The position numbers and the translations under genes are program-made. From Azolla caroliniana (Eukaryota; Polypodiophyta), in NCBI GenBank assembly GCA_043228905.1, contig JBHGNT010000011.1, forward strand, positions 1,798,001-1,862,000: a stretch of 64,000 nt of DNA. The letters run 5' to 3'. Shown in pieces: positions 16,253 through 28,329 of the stretch. How positions within the stretch are numbered: the first letter of the stretch is position 1; every line of letters begins with the position of its first letter. Below the pieces are notes generated by a model. That model saw only the letters and a list, made by a program, of their open reading frames with translations, was not told where the DNA came from and ran no database searches.

Positions 16253-19200
16253 TCAAGAATTAAGTTCTGACTTCAGCCTCTTTTCTGGAGGTTCATGCAA
16301 ATCTTCATCATGTTTTCTCTTTGTTCCTGAGATAGTCCCATCATCCATCATGATGAGGTCATCATCATCATCCACTGTATCAATTTCAGTTCTGTCCAGT
16401 GTTGGTTCAACAATTTCTTCTGCCATCTGCTCTTTGACCATCACAGAAGGTAACTTTCCGGAAAGTACCATGTTGTCTGGTTCTTTTTCTTCATCGAATG
16501 ATTCCCTGAAAAACAGAACTCTCTCTCTCTCTCTGTGTCTCTCTCTCTATAAGCGCAGCCAAAAGCTTGTCTATATTTTATTTTGTGGGTCATGTCTTGT
16601 TCAAATTACAATCATCCGTTCATTAGCATTCTCAAATATTTTTTCTTTGCTAGTACCATAAGGACACAAAAAAAAGAGTTGTTTTCAGCCCGTTTTTAGT
16701 GAGGAATCATTCTGTTCTCTATCACAGTTTAGGTATTTCCAACAGACAGTGAAGCCAAAAGTTTGTCTGTATTTTATTTTGTGGGTCATTGTCTAGTTCA
16801 AATAATGTGAGCATCACTTTTCTGGAGAGGGGGAAGCAAGTGTTTGTCATTTGATAACACAATTAATTTAATATGCAGCTTGTGATTTAACATCACAATT
16901 CAAACTCATGTGCATCATGTAATAAGAAATAAATACAGACAAGAAAGAGAAGCTGTCATTTGTGAAAGGAATAAAGCCAAAATTTGTAAACCTGTGTCGT
17001 ATTTGGATGCTACAAGTGAACTCCTGTTGAAAATCTTCAATAGTCAGTATAGAATCATTTTTAATAGGTGTTGGAAATGAGTCTAGAGTCTGCAAAAACA
17101 AGAGGGGTTAATTTCCATAGATCCTTGTATAAAAATGTAAAGCACACCCACTAATCAGCAGTGAACATGACCTTCTCCAAGTTTAGATTGTACTGTGCGA
17201 CCATGTTCGGTTCCAAATCGTCCCCTGTTTCATAGATGAGGCAAGAGCCTTGCATGATTATTGGTGAATTAATAGAGAGTTTTCCTTTTACAATCTTCTC
17301 CACAATATCTCTCAAATTTGACTTTGATGTATTCACCTCTAGCCACAAAACTGTCTGGAAACAAGCCCATGCATTAGCCTTAAACACGTGCCGTTTTTAG
17401 TTCCCTTTTTACACTTGAACATTTTTACCTTTGAGCAAACGTAGCATGTTGGATTTGGTTCTGATAGCTCAGCAGGCATAAGTAGCATCTGGCGTCTAGG
17501 ATATTCTAGGCAGTACGTTGTCCTGCAGATCAAAGGATTTATATACAATATTTCAGTTTTAAAATGATGTAAAAAACATATACAGAAACTATTACTATAT
17601 TCTGGTGAGCATATGACTGTAAATTTGCATGACACAAAAGGAAGTTGATTGAGCCATAATAGCACCCAAAATTAAAACAGACCCATCATGCTAAAATGTG
17701 AAGTCTTAACATATAAACAACAATGTATGTTCGTGATATACAGTGCATTGAACAAGGCTTGACGATGAGCAGAAGTACAGTTGAAGAAAATCAAAATGCA
17801 AGAAGAATTTGAAGAGTAAAAAACAAGCAAGCATATATTCATGATTTTATCACCGGCACAGTTTGAAGAAGTGATTAGTTCAGGTGGAGTGAAAAAATTG
17901 GGCAGGTTTGCAACAGATTGCAAGCTGAAAGTTGCTGGACACGATAATTCAGTAACCATGTGAGCTGAGAGAGAGGAGAAATATGCAGCATTGCACAAAG
18001 GTAATGAATAGAGATGAGAAGGGTGCAAGTGGCTGAGAAATGTTAAGACAGATGAAGCAGATTTGACACTGCTCACTTCTGGAGAAAGGTAATAGAGCTG
18101 AAGGGTTGAAACTCTCAGGATATATTCTAAAAGGTTCTTTGCAGAAACAATATTGAAAAGTCATATAATCCTGAATAAACATACTGCCTACCAAACGGCA
18201 TACAAATATAGTCCCAATATCCTGTATAACCCAGCAATGCCTTGTTGCAGAATAAGCTCATTGCCTAAATAGTATAAACCTATACATAGGAAAAGGAGAC
18301 TAGATTTCCAGTGATATAAATCTGCCATATGCAGCTAATACCCTGGTGGGCACTGCATCCCACATGAAGTGTAATAGCCACAGCTGTAATCTAGCACAAA
18401 TTTATATAATTGAATAGAGCATAGATTTAGTCAGATTTCTGTAACTGTATGGGAGGATGTGATTATCTATTATAGTTCTTTGATACTTATTTTATTTACT
18501 TAACAGTCTGACGTTAAATCATATCATAATATTGGAGAACTTCACTATCTTTGACTTTACTGGGAATGTTCAATGTTTACATACATCAGATACATCAAAA
18601 TGGTAAAATTTGAACTGCACATACCTACAGTTTTCTAGGTTATCTGTCAGAAGTTTTAGTGCCTCGATGACAATCAGACCAGAAATTATTGCATTAGTGG
18701 TAGCTATAGCATGCACGATATTCCCTGCAATGCCTTTGGCATTAAATAAACTCTGCAATGGAATATTGAAACAATAGGAACGCAAGTTTGAAGCTGCTGT
18801 TACAAATTCCACTGCTAATTGATCATCTTTGTCAAAAATCAAGCTCCCAACATCCTGGAATGAAAATGACAAGACAAAACTATGTCATTCTCAAAAAGAG
18901 CCAATAACCTCAAAAAATCACGTGATTCTCTATATATATGCTAACCTTTTGCCGTTTCCCAAGGAATAGCACAATTGCTTGCAGAAAGACTCTAGCATTG
19001 TCAGTTAAGCTCCACACATCCTGGGAATTACTTAATCCCAATATTCTTGCTGCTGACACAACATGTTCACTACCTTCATCAGTTCCATTCTGAGAGTCGG
19101 ATGCACTTTCTTGACGAAGTTCTACGCCAGGGATATCAGCCAAGTACAGGGGACGAGGTCTTTTCCTTGTCTTCCACGTGCTTTCATTTTTCAAAGCAAC

Positions 19201-22200
19201 AACAATATTCAGACCAAAGACACCATCAAAGACTCTCTTAGCATACATTTCATGTGTTTCCCCATCCTTGAGATCAAAAAAGCCAGTATCCTCAGTATTA
19301 GAAGCTTCACTGTCATTCGTTGAATGTACAATAAGATCCCTGGCCTGGCTTTCATCGCCAAACAGTCTTCCTAAAAGAAGATCTTTGGCCCAAACAATGC
19401 AATGAACTGGCTGCAATATGATATAGGGTGCAGTTTGTAATGAATACAAGGGGAAGACTTGAGTTTTGAATATAATCTACTAACTTATACATCCACTTAC
19501 TTTTGAGGGTGTACTTGTTATTGTGCACACGGGATATGTCTTTGGCAATTCTTTAGTCTGGCATTCATAGCATTCAGTGCGGCCCTTCATATGTACTGTA
19601 ACCTGACATGAAAGATATTCTCAAACAGACCATATTACAAAGATAGTGAATCCCAGTACTATAAAGGCATTATCCATACATCGGATGTATCCTATGACCA
19701 GAGACATGAACATAAAATATAAAACTACAAGAAAGTTATGTAATACAGTAAAACAGGAACCTAAAATATCACATGCACATTAACAACGAAAAACCAAAAC
19801 CTGAAGACATTATAAAATATGTATAATGTATAGAAATAACAGAATTGAGCATAAATAATGATATGAAAATCAAAAACCAACAAAACCAGGAAATTCATTG
19901 CTTTCACTGTACAGCTTGATATGCCACATCATTACTTGAACTCCATTCCAAACAGACCATATTACAAAGATATTGAATCCCAGTACTATAAAGGCATTAT
20001 CCATACATCGGATGTATCCTATGACCAGAGACATGAACATAAAATATAAAGCTACAAGAAAGTTATGTAATACAGTAAAACAGGAACCTAAAATATCACA
20101 TGCACATTAACAACGAAAATCCAAAACCTGAAGACATTATAAAATATGTATAATGTATAGAAATAACAGAATTGAGCATAAATAATGATATGAAAATCAA
20201 CAACCAACAAAACCAGGAAATTCATTGCTTTCACTGTACAGCTTGATATGCCACATCATTACTTGAACTCCATTCCTTCTATTGCAAAGATCTTTCTGAA
20301 GACGGTTGTGGATCTCACTTAAGGCTCTCTAAAAAATTCAGCTAGAGTATATATCGTTCCACGGATGGTGGATTCTATCTTTCCATATGGGCAAGAAAAC
20401 TCTTGGGATCTTACATATTCTTCTCTAGAAAGACCTTTGTGGTGGAATAGATGGAATTCAAGGAAGCATGTAACATTTCAAACTGTAGAGTAAATGCAGG
20501 GAATTATCTAGATAATTCCTATGTTTCTTGGGAAAATTTATGCCACTTAAAGGGTTTCCAGAATTTGTAGTTATCACAGACAATGTCAACTATTGTGTGG
20601 GGAGGGGTTACTGTAGTTATGGGGACATTGGGGACTGACCTTGATAATGCATGCCCTAAGAATATAATAAGATGGACATTGAAATATAATCTGGTGTGAA
20701 TGGGTCAAGGGAGCTTTCTTAAAAGAAAGCACAGTGAAATTTCAAGTCTGAATGCTAGATTTCACAGTTACATCTATTTAAATATAGCACTTACAGCTGG
20801 ACTTGCAAATTATCAACATCTCTATAATTGGACTCCTCCCCTCCACAAGAGTAGGCATCCTCTATAGCTACAAGACCTTGCAAACTTCTTCACAACCTAC
20901 ATATGTAATGCTTAAATAGATGAAACCTACAAAATCTGGCATTTAGACTTGGGCATCATGCCCTGAGTTTTTTATGGATTGTGCTCTAATTTGAAGTAAA
21001 TAAAGTCATATGCTTAGTGCATGCATTATCAAGGCTGTTTCTCAACATTTCTGTAATTACACTCCTCTCCACAAGTGTTGGCATCCTCCGTAACTACAAA
21101 TTCTTGAAACTTGTTCCAGCATCATAAATCTACCTGTGCAAACTTCACAATCTTCAGATGTGATCATATTTTTACTCTTTATAAATATTTGTAGCTTATT
21201 TATTGAGCTCATGGAACATGCTTATGCAAGGAATTTTGGTGCCCCTTTTCATGCATGGCAATTAGTTTTCACATACCAAGAAACAAAGGTGTTTCACAGC
21301 AACCACTTCATTTTTGTGTATTCTATTACAATTATGCAACGGTAATGGATCCTCCTCATACTTTTTGGCACTGGATGGGATGATTGATGAATTAGAGGTA
21401 ATGGTCTAACCACAAACACCTATATGCATTGTGAACGAAAAATTAGGGGCATTCAGGGAAACAAAGAAAAAGTATGGTATTTTGAACTTCTTATTTAAAA
21501 ATAGCCCAGTAAGATTTCATAAAATACTCTCAAATTCCAGTGGCTATGGATTCTGAGCCAACGGAAATCACAACACCTCTAATAATGATATAGAAAGTAC
21601 ATGTCACAAATCTCGTCAACTTGTGAGAGAAATGTACCTGGCCAAGGTAGCCTGTGCTCCCACTCTCAATAAGTGGAACTCCAGCAGCTAGACACAGGCG
21701 ATTCACATGTCGCCGGGCATCAACATTATCAAGTCCATTCAGGACAACGTTGAATTGTTTAAAGAACTCAACATTGAACTCCGGATTCTTTACATTTGCA
21801 TGATGTGCAGTTATATTCATTTCAGGCTTGAACTTTAGCACTGCTTCACGTGCAACCTGATTGGAAAACAAGACACAAAAAGAACATGAATTCAGCACAT
21901 TGAATGCACATCATTGTGCCAGCCTAAGCAAGATCCTACACATCGGACTACTTCTGCTTACCTTGTGTTGATAATGCTCTAGGTAGAGGGAGAGGGAGAA
22001 ACAGAGAGTCTATTAGGGTCAGAATAAACTAAAACAAAAAAGAGAATGCATACGGAGAATATATAGGTGTATCCACAAGAGAGATGAGAATTTGTCTTAA
22101 ATTACCATATTGATAGAGGAGGCTACACATGATGTATATTGTCAAACCAAAAGCTTACAGATTGGTAGAGAGACAGTATATGGTAATTGCGAAAGAGACG

Positions 22201-25048
22201 TTTTAAATTATGGGAGAGACAGTATATGGTAATTTTCTTGTGGGAAATAAAATAATCTGCAAATGTAATACATATACAATGCCCTATGCCAGACACAATT
22301 CCAGGAAATTACATATTGGTAGAACCTGCTCTCACCTTGGCTTTGGACTGCCCAACATGTCGCTTCCGGAAGAGAAACTGTCTGTTTAGATTGCTGACCT
22401 CAATTGTATCCAGATCAATCTACAGAAAGACAAAAATTCATTTACTTTAGCAAAACAATACCTGAAGTAATTAATTTCAAACCTTGTCCAATCAACGGGT
22501 GTAACTTTTTCACTTCTAGGAATATCCAGCAGTTTTGCGAGCCATAATAAATGTTTCATAAACATCAAATCCATGATCACATGCCCCACCCAAAAATCTT
22601 GAAATAGAGTATAACTCTTTCAAATACTTCAAAACACTCTACATAATGGTTCTAAATGTCTAAAATCATAATATCTTCAAATATGCATTTGCTTTTTTTG
22701 TGGAAAATGTCTCCTACCTCACAACTTTTCTCTTATATCATTATTTCATGAATATAATAAGAGAAGATTTCTCAGAAAAAATTTGAGCCACGCCACTAAC
22801 ATGCAAGCATGGGGAAATTTTCCAACATTTAAAGTGTGAAACAAATGACCCATATTATGTAGGAGATTTTTGTCTCTATTTCAATCTTAGTGTGAAATAA
22901 ATAACCCATATTATGTTAAAGATTAATTGTGTCCATTTCAATCTTACTACTATGATGGCACCACTCGACTTAACAATAATTTAATACTAGTTTGATACAC
23001 TTTTTTTGGTTCACTTCTTTGTTTTCTCTCCCTCCTATCATCACTTTTTTCAAAAGGAGTGTAATTCCAATACGTGCTGGTGTTAAAAGCCCATTATGTT
23101 TCTTTAACTAAAGTTGAAAAACGTTTTTATATTATTTAATTTTTTTCTGATTGTTGTTGAAGTTGTACAGTCTCGTTTCAGAACTGTACCATAACTTCTA
23201 AAAGAATATTTGTGATTTGAACGGGATCCTTGGACACGATTCCAATCAGCATTAAATAGGTATTTATGAGGCCATGACTTAGCTGTCCCATCAGCATTTA
23301 AAGCTCTTCTTCTAAGAGCATATGCTATGTACCTTGGATAGCACATATATATAGTGCACTACTTACTACCTTGTATATTGTTTTAGTAAGTGGTAGGCTT
23401 TTGTTTTGCAGAACTGCTTCTACTTCTTTAATCCCTCCTATGTGTTAAACCCGATAATTGTTTTTAGTTTCTATATCTCAGCCTTTATATATTTCAGAAA
23501 CTGTCTATCTTCTACTTCCTTACAATACATGGTATTCTAGAATATTCACTCTAGCTTAAGACACAAGCATTCCAGAGGCTATGATCTATGAAAGTGGTCT
23601 TTTCTTGCAAACACACCTCTTCAAGACCATCAGGTTGAGAATCAGACATTTGTCATACACTTTAAACATCATCTTCTCTTCTAAGTTACATCGCATCTCC
23701 ACCATGATACGTACATGAAGACTGGTGATTGCAATTCGCTCAGTTATCTTAATCCTTGTTTTATTCAGTGGCAAATAACACTATATTGGCATCATTTTTT
23801 CTCTAGGCTTAATCTTTCAGGCATCCACTACAGCCCAAACTGATTGAAGAATGAGGTTATTTTGAGTTTTCACAATAAGATACCAAAGGAAAATAATTAG
23901 AAGTTTCTTGATATGTGGCAATATTAGTATATGGCAGCATTTCATGCAAGATCAAAGAATGAGGTTATTTTGAGTTTTCACAATAAGATACCAATGGAAA
24001 ATAATTAAAAGACTCTTGATATGTGGCAATATTAGTATATGGCAGCATTTCATGCAAGATCAAATTATGCATATGGCTTTTTGACTTCTGATATGACAAG
24101 GCATCCTTAAGTTGCTCTTTTGGTAGCCACTTTAAATATTAGCATGTTTATAAGTACTACTTAGGAGAGGATAAGCTCAAACCAAGCAATTATTTCTGGT
24201 ACTCATTGCTTTCTACATGAAGTAGACAAGCATAAAGAAAAAATTACGAAACCCTTGCAAGATTACCAAGTGAACTTTTGTGGTATGGAGCTAAAGAAAA
24301 CATTTCTTTCTTCATGAAACCTACCATTTACATTAAACGGGCAGAAAATGAAACTCAAGAGAAAATATGGAAACTGCACAAAAGGGAAATTAAGTGTGCT
24401 TCTTGTAGTACTGGGATAAAATAATTTTACATAAGCTTTTGAAAGACCTCTAACATAACAAATAGGCCGAAATTGAAAGAAAACATAAAGAGAAGACCAG
24501 GAATCCAAGAAATATCACTTCATCTCTATGCAAAAATACACCATGGAAAAACCAGAAAAGAAGGCAGGAAATTTTCTAAAAAACTTATGAGGATGAAAAA
24601 GCAGCTAAAAAGCAAAAATCTGACGCACAAGAAACAAAAAAAACAAAGAAGAAAGAAAGGAATTCGGAAAGTTTAGCCAAATCTGGACCGAGAAGAGGAT
24701 TGATTTTGCATGGTAAACATCATGAACAATTCCATGAGGTACGCAGAAAGAAAATTGAGGAAAAAGCAGTAAACTGGATGAAACTTCGGAGAATGACGTA
24801 AATTTTAGGATGAAAAGGAGAAGGGGAATACGTACCAAGTGAACATCCGTGAATCCAGTGAGAGCTAAAGTCTTCAAAAGCTCGCATCCAATGCCTCCTG
24901 CTCCCACCATCAGAACCTTCGCATTCTGCGGCAGATAAAGGAAGCATATTAACTTTTCTGCCTACAGGGATGAAGAGTGGGACGGGAATGGATGAAGTAT
25001 GAGAAAGGAAGCTACCTCGATCGCGGAGAGCTCTTCTGGGGAAGCCAT
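16253..25048 (-). CDS. SAE2: SUMO-activating enzyme subunit 2 (UBA2/SAE2), eleven exons
   Basis: Catalytic subunit of the SUMO E1, which with SAE1 adenylates SUMO, binds it as a thioester and passes it to the E2; nuclear. The exons in reading order are 25048-25016, 24925-24836, 22419-22336, 21856-21638, 19602-19501, 19410-18946, 18854-18625, 17522-17429, 17354-17172, 17089-16992 and 16505-16253. All introns are GT-AG and the phases join to 617 codons (616 aa), near the usual plant length. Visible landmarks are the ATP loop GAGGIG (19-24), IDLD (42-45), NLNRQF, GLDN (110-113), zinc ligands CYEC (153/156) and CYVC (434/437), and catalytic Cys168 in PVCTIT. A ubiquitin-like fold domain spans about 440-530. 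The acidic tail has DDDDD and a KRK..EKRLK nuclear signal. The ATG is followed by [11 protein letters not shown]. No break is seen. Confidence 0.95.
16556..16812. repeat. Pair of ~55-bp direct repeats in SAE2 intron 10
   Basis: Two copies, at about 16556-16612 and 16749-16805, share TATTTTATTTTGTGGGTCAT with matching flanks (GCCAAAAG before, GTTCAAAT after). They differ at a few bases. They lie about 190 bp apart in the intron before the last exon. Confidence 0.7.
19623..20276. repeat. 327-bp tandem duplication in SAE2 intron 4
   Basis: Copy 1 (19623-19949) and copy 2 (19950-20276) are head to tail and differ by only a handful of bases by eye, for example GATAGTGAA against GATATTGAA. They lie just upstream, in reading direction, of exon 5, so the nearest copy ends about 20 bp from the exon 5 acceptor. 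The high similarity points to a recent event. Confidence 0.9.
23849..24064. repeat. 108-bp tandem duplication in SAE2 intron 2
   Basis: Two adjacent copies of about 108 bp start with AAGAATGAGGTTATTTTGAG and end with GCATTTCATGCAAGATCA. They differ at about five positions, for example ACCAAAGG against ACCAATGG. They are independent of the 327-bp duplication in intron 4. Confidence 0.88.
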
Positions 25049-25121
25049 GGGAGGTGGGGGGCGCGACAGCGATGGCGATGGCGATGGCGAAGGCGGGAAG
25101 ACACAGACGCACAGAAAACAC

Positions 25122-25182
25122 GGAGAGAGAGAGAGAGAGACCTTTCCACTAGAATAAGAAGCAGAAGAGGAAGAGACTCGAG

Positions 25183-25218
<36 letters not shown>

Positions 25219-25237
25219 TGTGTGTGTGTGTGTGTGT
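25122..25237. repeat. (GA)n and (GA)n(GT)n microsatellites just upstream of SAE2
   Basis: A (GA)n run lies at 25122-25140 and a compound (GA)n(TG)n run at about 25185-25237. Read on the SAE2 strand these are (CA)n(CT)n and (CT)n tracts within 200 bp upstream of the ATG, so they probably lie in the 5' UTR or core promoter. CT-rich tracts of this kind are common in plant 5' leaders. Confidence 0.85.
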
Positions 25238-25245
25238 CACCGTCT

Positions 25246-25346
25246 GGCAACGGTTCGGTTTCAGTTTAACCGGTTTGGCCTTTGTCCAAACCAAACTGGT
25301 TTGGCTTAACCGGTTTGAGCCATCCCAAACCGAGCTCAAACCGGTT
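25246..25346. repeat. AACCGGTT-type self-complementary tract
   Basis: Repeated AACCGGTTTG and CAAACCGGTTA words in both orientations, with GGTTCGGTTT at the left, resemble the interior of the MITE at 12414-12726. The terminal inverted repeats of that element are not seen here, so this may be a relic or a chance of similar composition. Confidence 0.55.
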
Positions 25347-25394
25347 AAGGAAGCTCACTCACAACCCCATGACCAAATCAATGACAACGCCATA

Positions 25395-25406
25395 GAAGAA
25401 GAAGAA

Positions 25407-25438
<32 letters not shown>

Positions 25439-25490
25439 AGACACTGACACATGGTGTGTGTATGTGTGTGTGTGTGTGTGTGTGTGTCAA
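25395..25490. repeat. (GAA/GAG)n and (GT)n microsatellites
   Basis: A GAA/GAG run at 25395-25440 is followed by a (GT)n run at about 25455-25488. The poly-Glu reading frame that covers them is a by-product of the repeat. Confidence 0.9.
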
Positions 25491-26715
25491 TGGCTTCATT
25501 TCATCAATAACAAACGATAGTGTGGCAATCCAATATGGTTCAATCAAGAACCAATGATGATGTGGCAGCCTGATCTGGTTCGATTAGTAATCGACAACAA
25601 CGTCACTACGACAATCTAATTTGATTTGATCATTAAACTATGGCATCCCGCTCATCCCCACAACAGCTTCCACAACTCTTCATTCTTGTTGATTTAACTC
25701 GAAACACATTCGCATTCACAAGTGGAAGGCTCGCGCATTCCACGTGTAGATTCCTTTTGTAAATATCCAAATATACCCTCTCTACAAAAATTGGATGCAC
25801 TAGTATCACATGTTCCACAACTTGATTAGAATTTGCAAAATTAATAAAACATGATAGGTCTCCGAGTGGAGAACATGTGAAATTCACTTACCTTTGGATG
25901 TGTTGATATGTTAATACCATTATAATAAAGTTCAACAATGGCTCAATATCACACTTTTGTGCGACATGGCAAACACTCAAATGAAGACTTATATTTGTTT
26001 GGTAAGTTTTGCAAAAATATGAGGTGTAATTGTATCCATGCTAATAAAATGAGTTATAATTTATAGTTTGACCCATACTCGTATGTATATAATTGTGGAC
26101 AATGTAAGATAGTGAACCTTAGGATAATGTGATTGAAATAACAAACTTATTAAGGCTTTCAATACTTGTGTTTAAAGTTGATCTAATCTAATCCTTAGGT
26201 GATTCGCATGGGATCGAACTCCGAAGGATAACACTAGTGGGACTACAAGCGTGTGAAACATGTGGATATTGATGAGAGGTGTACTCCAAGGTCATGCAAC
26301 TAATGGGACAGTGTGGCATCGACCATTATCAACACACTACACAATGTAAGCAGCAATGGAAGACAAACAAACATAATAGTTTGATAATTAAGAACACACT
26401 ACACATTCTAAGTAGCAATAGAACACAAAGATCCATAATATATGGATTGTTATATATTAGACACAGTTTGACAGTCTCGACAACCGATCTCAATTAACAT
26501 GGACAGTCTTGATGACCATTCAACGGGGATAATATGTTTAGGTAAAGTTTGACCAAAATCAGCCTTAAGGTTAACTAATTCATGTTTCTCCATATTAGAG
26601 TCAGCAATAGATGCGATGAAACTAATGTCATAAGTCAACAAACCAAGTATATAGGAATATAATTGAAACATATAGAAGAATGTAAACAATGGAGTACACC
26701 AATGGAAGAACCCAA
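25491..26715. other. Spacer between SAE2 and the retrotransposon block
   Basis: AT-rich DNA with short chance frames only. A direct repeat of the word AACACACTACACA occurs near 26331 and 26393. Nothing else is recognised. Confidence 0.45.
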
Positions 26716-27061
26716 TGTTACCTGTAGGAGTTGTACGAGGCGGTATAAGGGTAAAACACGTTATAGGGGTTGTTCTATTTGTGTAATGTAGGTGAGTGTG
26801 AATGAGAATAAATATTTGTGTAAACACATGCACAATTATGTGCATGTGTCAAGCATGTAATGGTCTTCTTTTTGTAACAGTCATATTATTAGCCATTACA
26901 TTATGTACTATATAAATCCCTCATGGGGTATGTAATGAGATAGTTTTTTCCCCTCTCATTTGGTGTCATTTCCTATTTGTCTCTCTCTTGCTCTCTCTCT
27001 AACTTAACCCCCTTGGGAGGGGGGTGAAACCAATCTAGGTTTCACCCCCCACCCATCAACA
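26716..27061 (+). repeat. 5' LTR of element A
   Basis: It starts TGTTACCTGTAGG and ends ACCCATCAACA just before the primer-site-like TTTTGGCACGCC. A TATA-like CTATATAAATCC lies at about 26909-26920. A (CT)-rich end and a palindromic stretch, CCCCCTTGGGAGGGGGG, precede the 3' edge. Confidence 0.7.
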
Positions 27062-27420
27062 CTTTTGGCACGCCTAAATGGTCGACCTCCCTTGAGAGGA
27101 AGTCTATCCTCACTTTCCCTCTCTGTCACTAATCCCTCACTCTCCCTCTTTGCGTCTCTATGGTGTGTGTGTGTGTGTGTGTGTCTACCTCTGCAAGATA
27201 CTCTCTCCTCTCTTCTTCACTACTATGGTGTGATCTACACTTTTGGCACGCCTGAACGACCGACATCCCTTGAGAGGAATTCTATCCTCACTTTCCCTCT
27301 CTGTCACTAATCCCTCACTCTCCCTCTTTGCATCTTCTATGGTGTGTGTGTGTGTGTGTGTGTGTGTCTACCCCTGCAATATACTCTCTCCTCTCTTCTT
27401 CGCTACTATGGTGTGATCTA
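27059..27420 (+). repeat. ~180-bp tandem duplication that includes the primer-binding region
   Basis: Copy 1 (27059-27236) and copy 2 (27237-27420) both start ACACTTTTGGCACGCCT and contain TTGAGAGGAA, a CTCTCTGTCACTAATCCCTC block, a (GT)n run and a common end GCTACTATGGTGTGATCTA or near it. The second copy is slightly longer, mainly in the GT run. The result is two primer-site-like motifs 178 bp apart. Confidence 0.85.
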
Positions 27421-28001
27421 GAAGAAGAAGAAGAAGAAGAATTGTTAATATACACCATGGTTGCTTATGGCCTAATGCCACTCCTGTCTTCCTTTTGTTT
27501 TCTGCCCCCTATCTATCATATGCCACAACAGACATTAGCAGTAGCAACTGCTCTTAATGATCCACGGAAACATGGTGGAATGTATAAAGCATTATATGGT
27601 GATGAAGTTGAGGAGTGTAATGCAAAATCTTATTGAGTTTGTATGATGATGAAGAGGAGAAGCGATATCATGCTCCTGCAAGGCACCATGATGATGATGG
27701 TACAAGAAGCCATGGTAGATGACGTCGTTAGTCTAAGCATAGTTTTGTGATGGATATTGATGAGAGATTGTCTTCCATCCACAAGGTTGTCTTCAACACT
27801 GAGGCCATAGAAATGAATTTCCTTTTGCCAAGAAGAAAATGATGATGATGACATGGAGGCTTGAGAGTTGAATGGAAGCAGATTCAGACAAAGATAGCAA
27901 AGAAGAAGAAGAAGGTTGTCATAGAGTCGATATGTTTTCACTTCTTTTGAGTTGATGACTAGGCATTCACTTCATGAAGTGGATGTTGAGGTAAAGTTGC
28001 G

Positions 28002-28298
28002 ATGTATAACCATTTCTATGCAAGAATATCATCTTCATTGAGAAACTGTGTGGACATTGTTTTGGGTAAGCATGTACATGACTTCAGATTCATTGAGTTT
28101 GGTCTGGAACAAAGGAAATACCTCTACAACCTTCTTATACTCTATGGGAGCTATAGAGCTATGCACGACGCATTGTCATTGTTCATAAAGCTTCCCTGGA
28201 CACGACATGTTACACTATTCAACATCTTTCTTAGCCACTTTGCTAGAGAGAAGAACAACCAAGTTGCTATGGCAATTCTCAGGAAGGTATTATCCTAG
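28002..28298 (+). pseudogene. PPR-protein gene fragment inside element A
   Basis: The 98-codon frame reads like the PLS-type pentatricopeptide array of plant organelle RNA-binding proteins. A LRNCVD..LGKHVHD segment is followed by GLEQ, YLYNLLILYGS, an ALSLFIKLPW block and LFNIFLSHFA, which is the usual PPR order of two to three repeats. Key spots are altered, for instance the usual MYGKCG-like stretch reads LYGSYRAM. It ends in a TAG, and no start or targeting sequence is visible. It lies between the two LTRs of element A, so it was probably captured from a host gene and then decayed. A stand-alone gene is very unlikely. Confidence 0.7.
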
Positions 28299-28329
28299 AC
28301 AAGATGAGTTATACGAGTGTGTGTGTCGG

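Noticed and set aside
24473-24676. Lys-rich open frame on the plus strand
   Set aside because: It lies in SAE2 intron 2 on the opposite strand and its content comes from A-rich sequence.
25218-25520. Poly-Glu open frame near SAE2
   Set aside because: Produced entirely by GAA/GAG and GT microsatellites.
28002-28298. A functional PPR gene
   Set aside because: Only two to three altered repeats, no start or targeting peptide, and a position between two LTRs; called a captured fragment instead.
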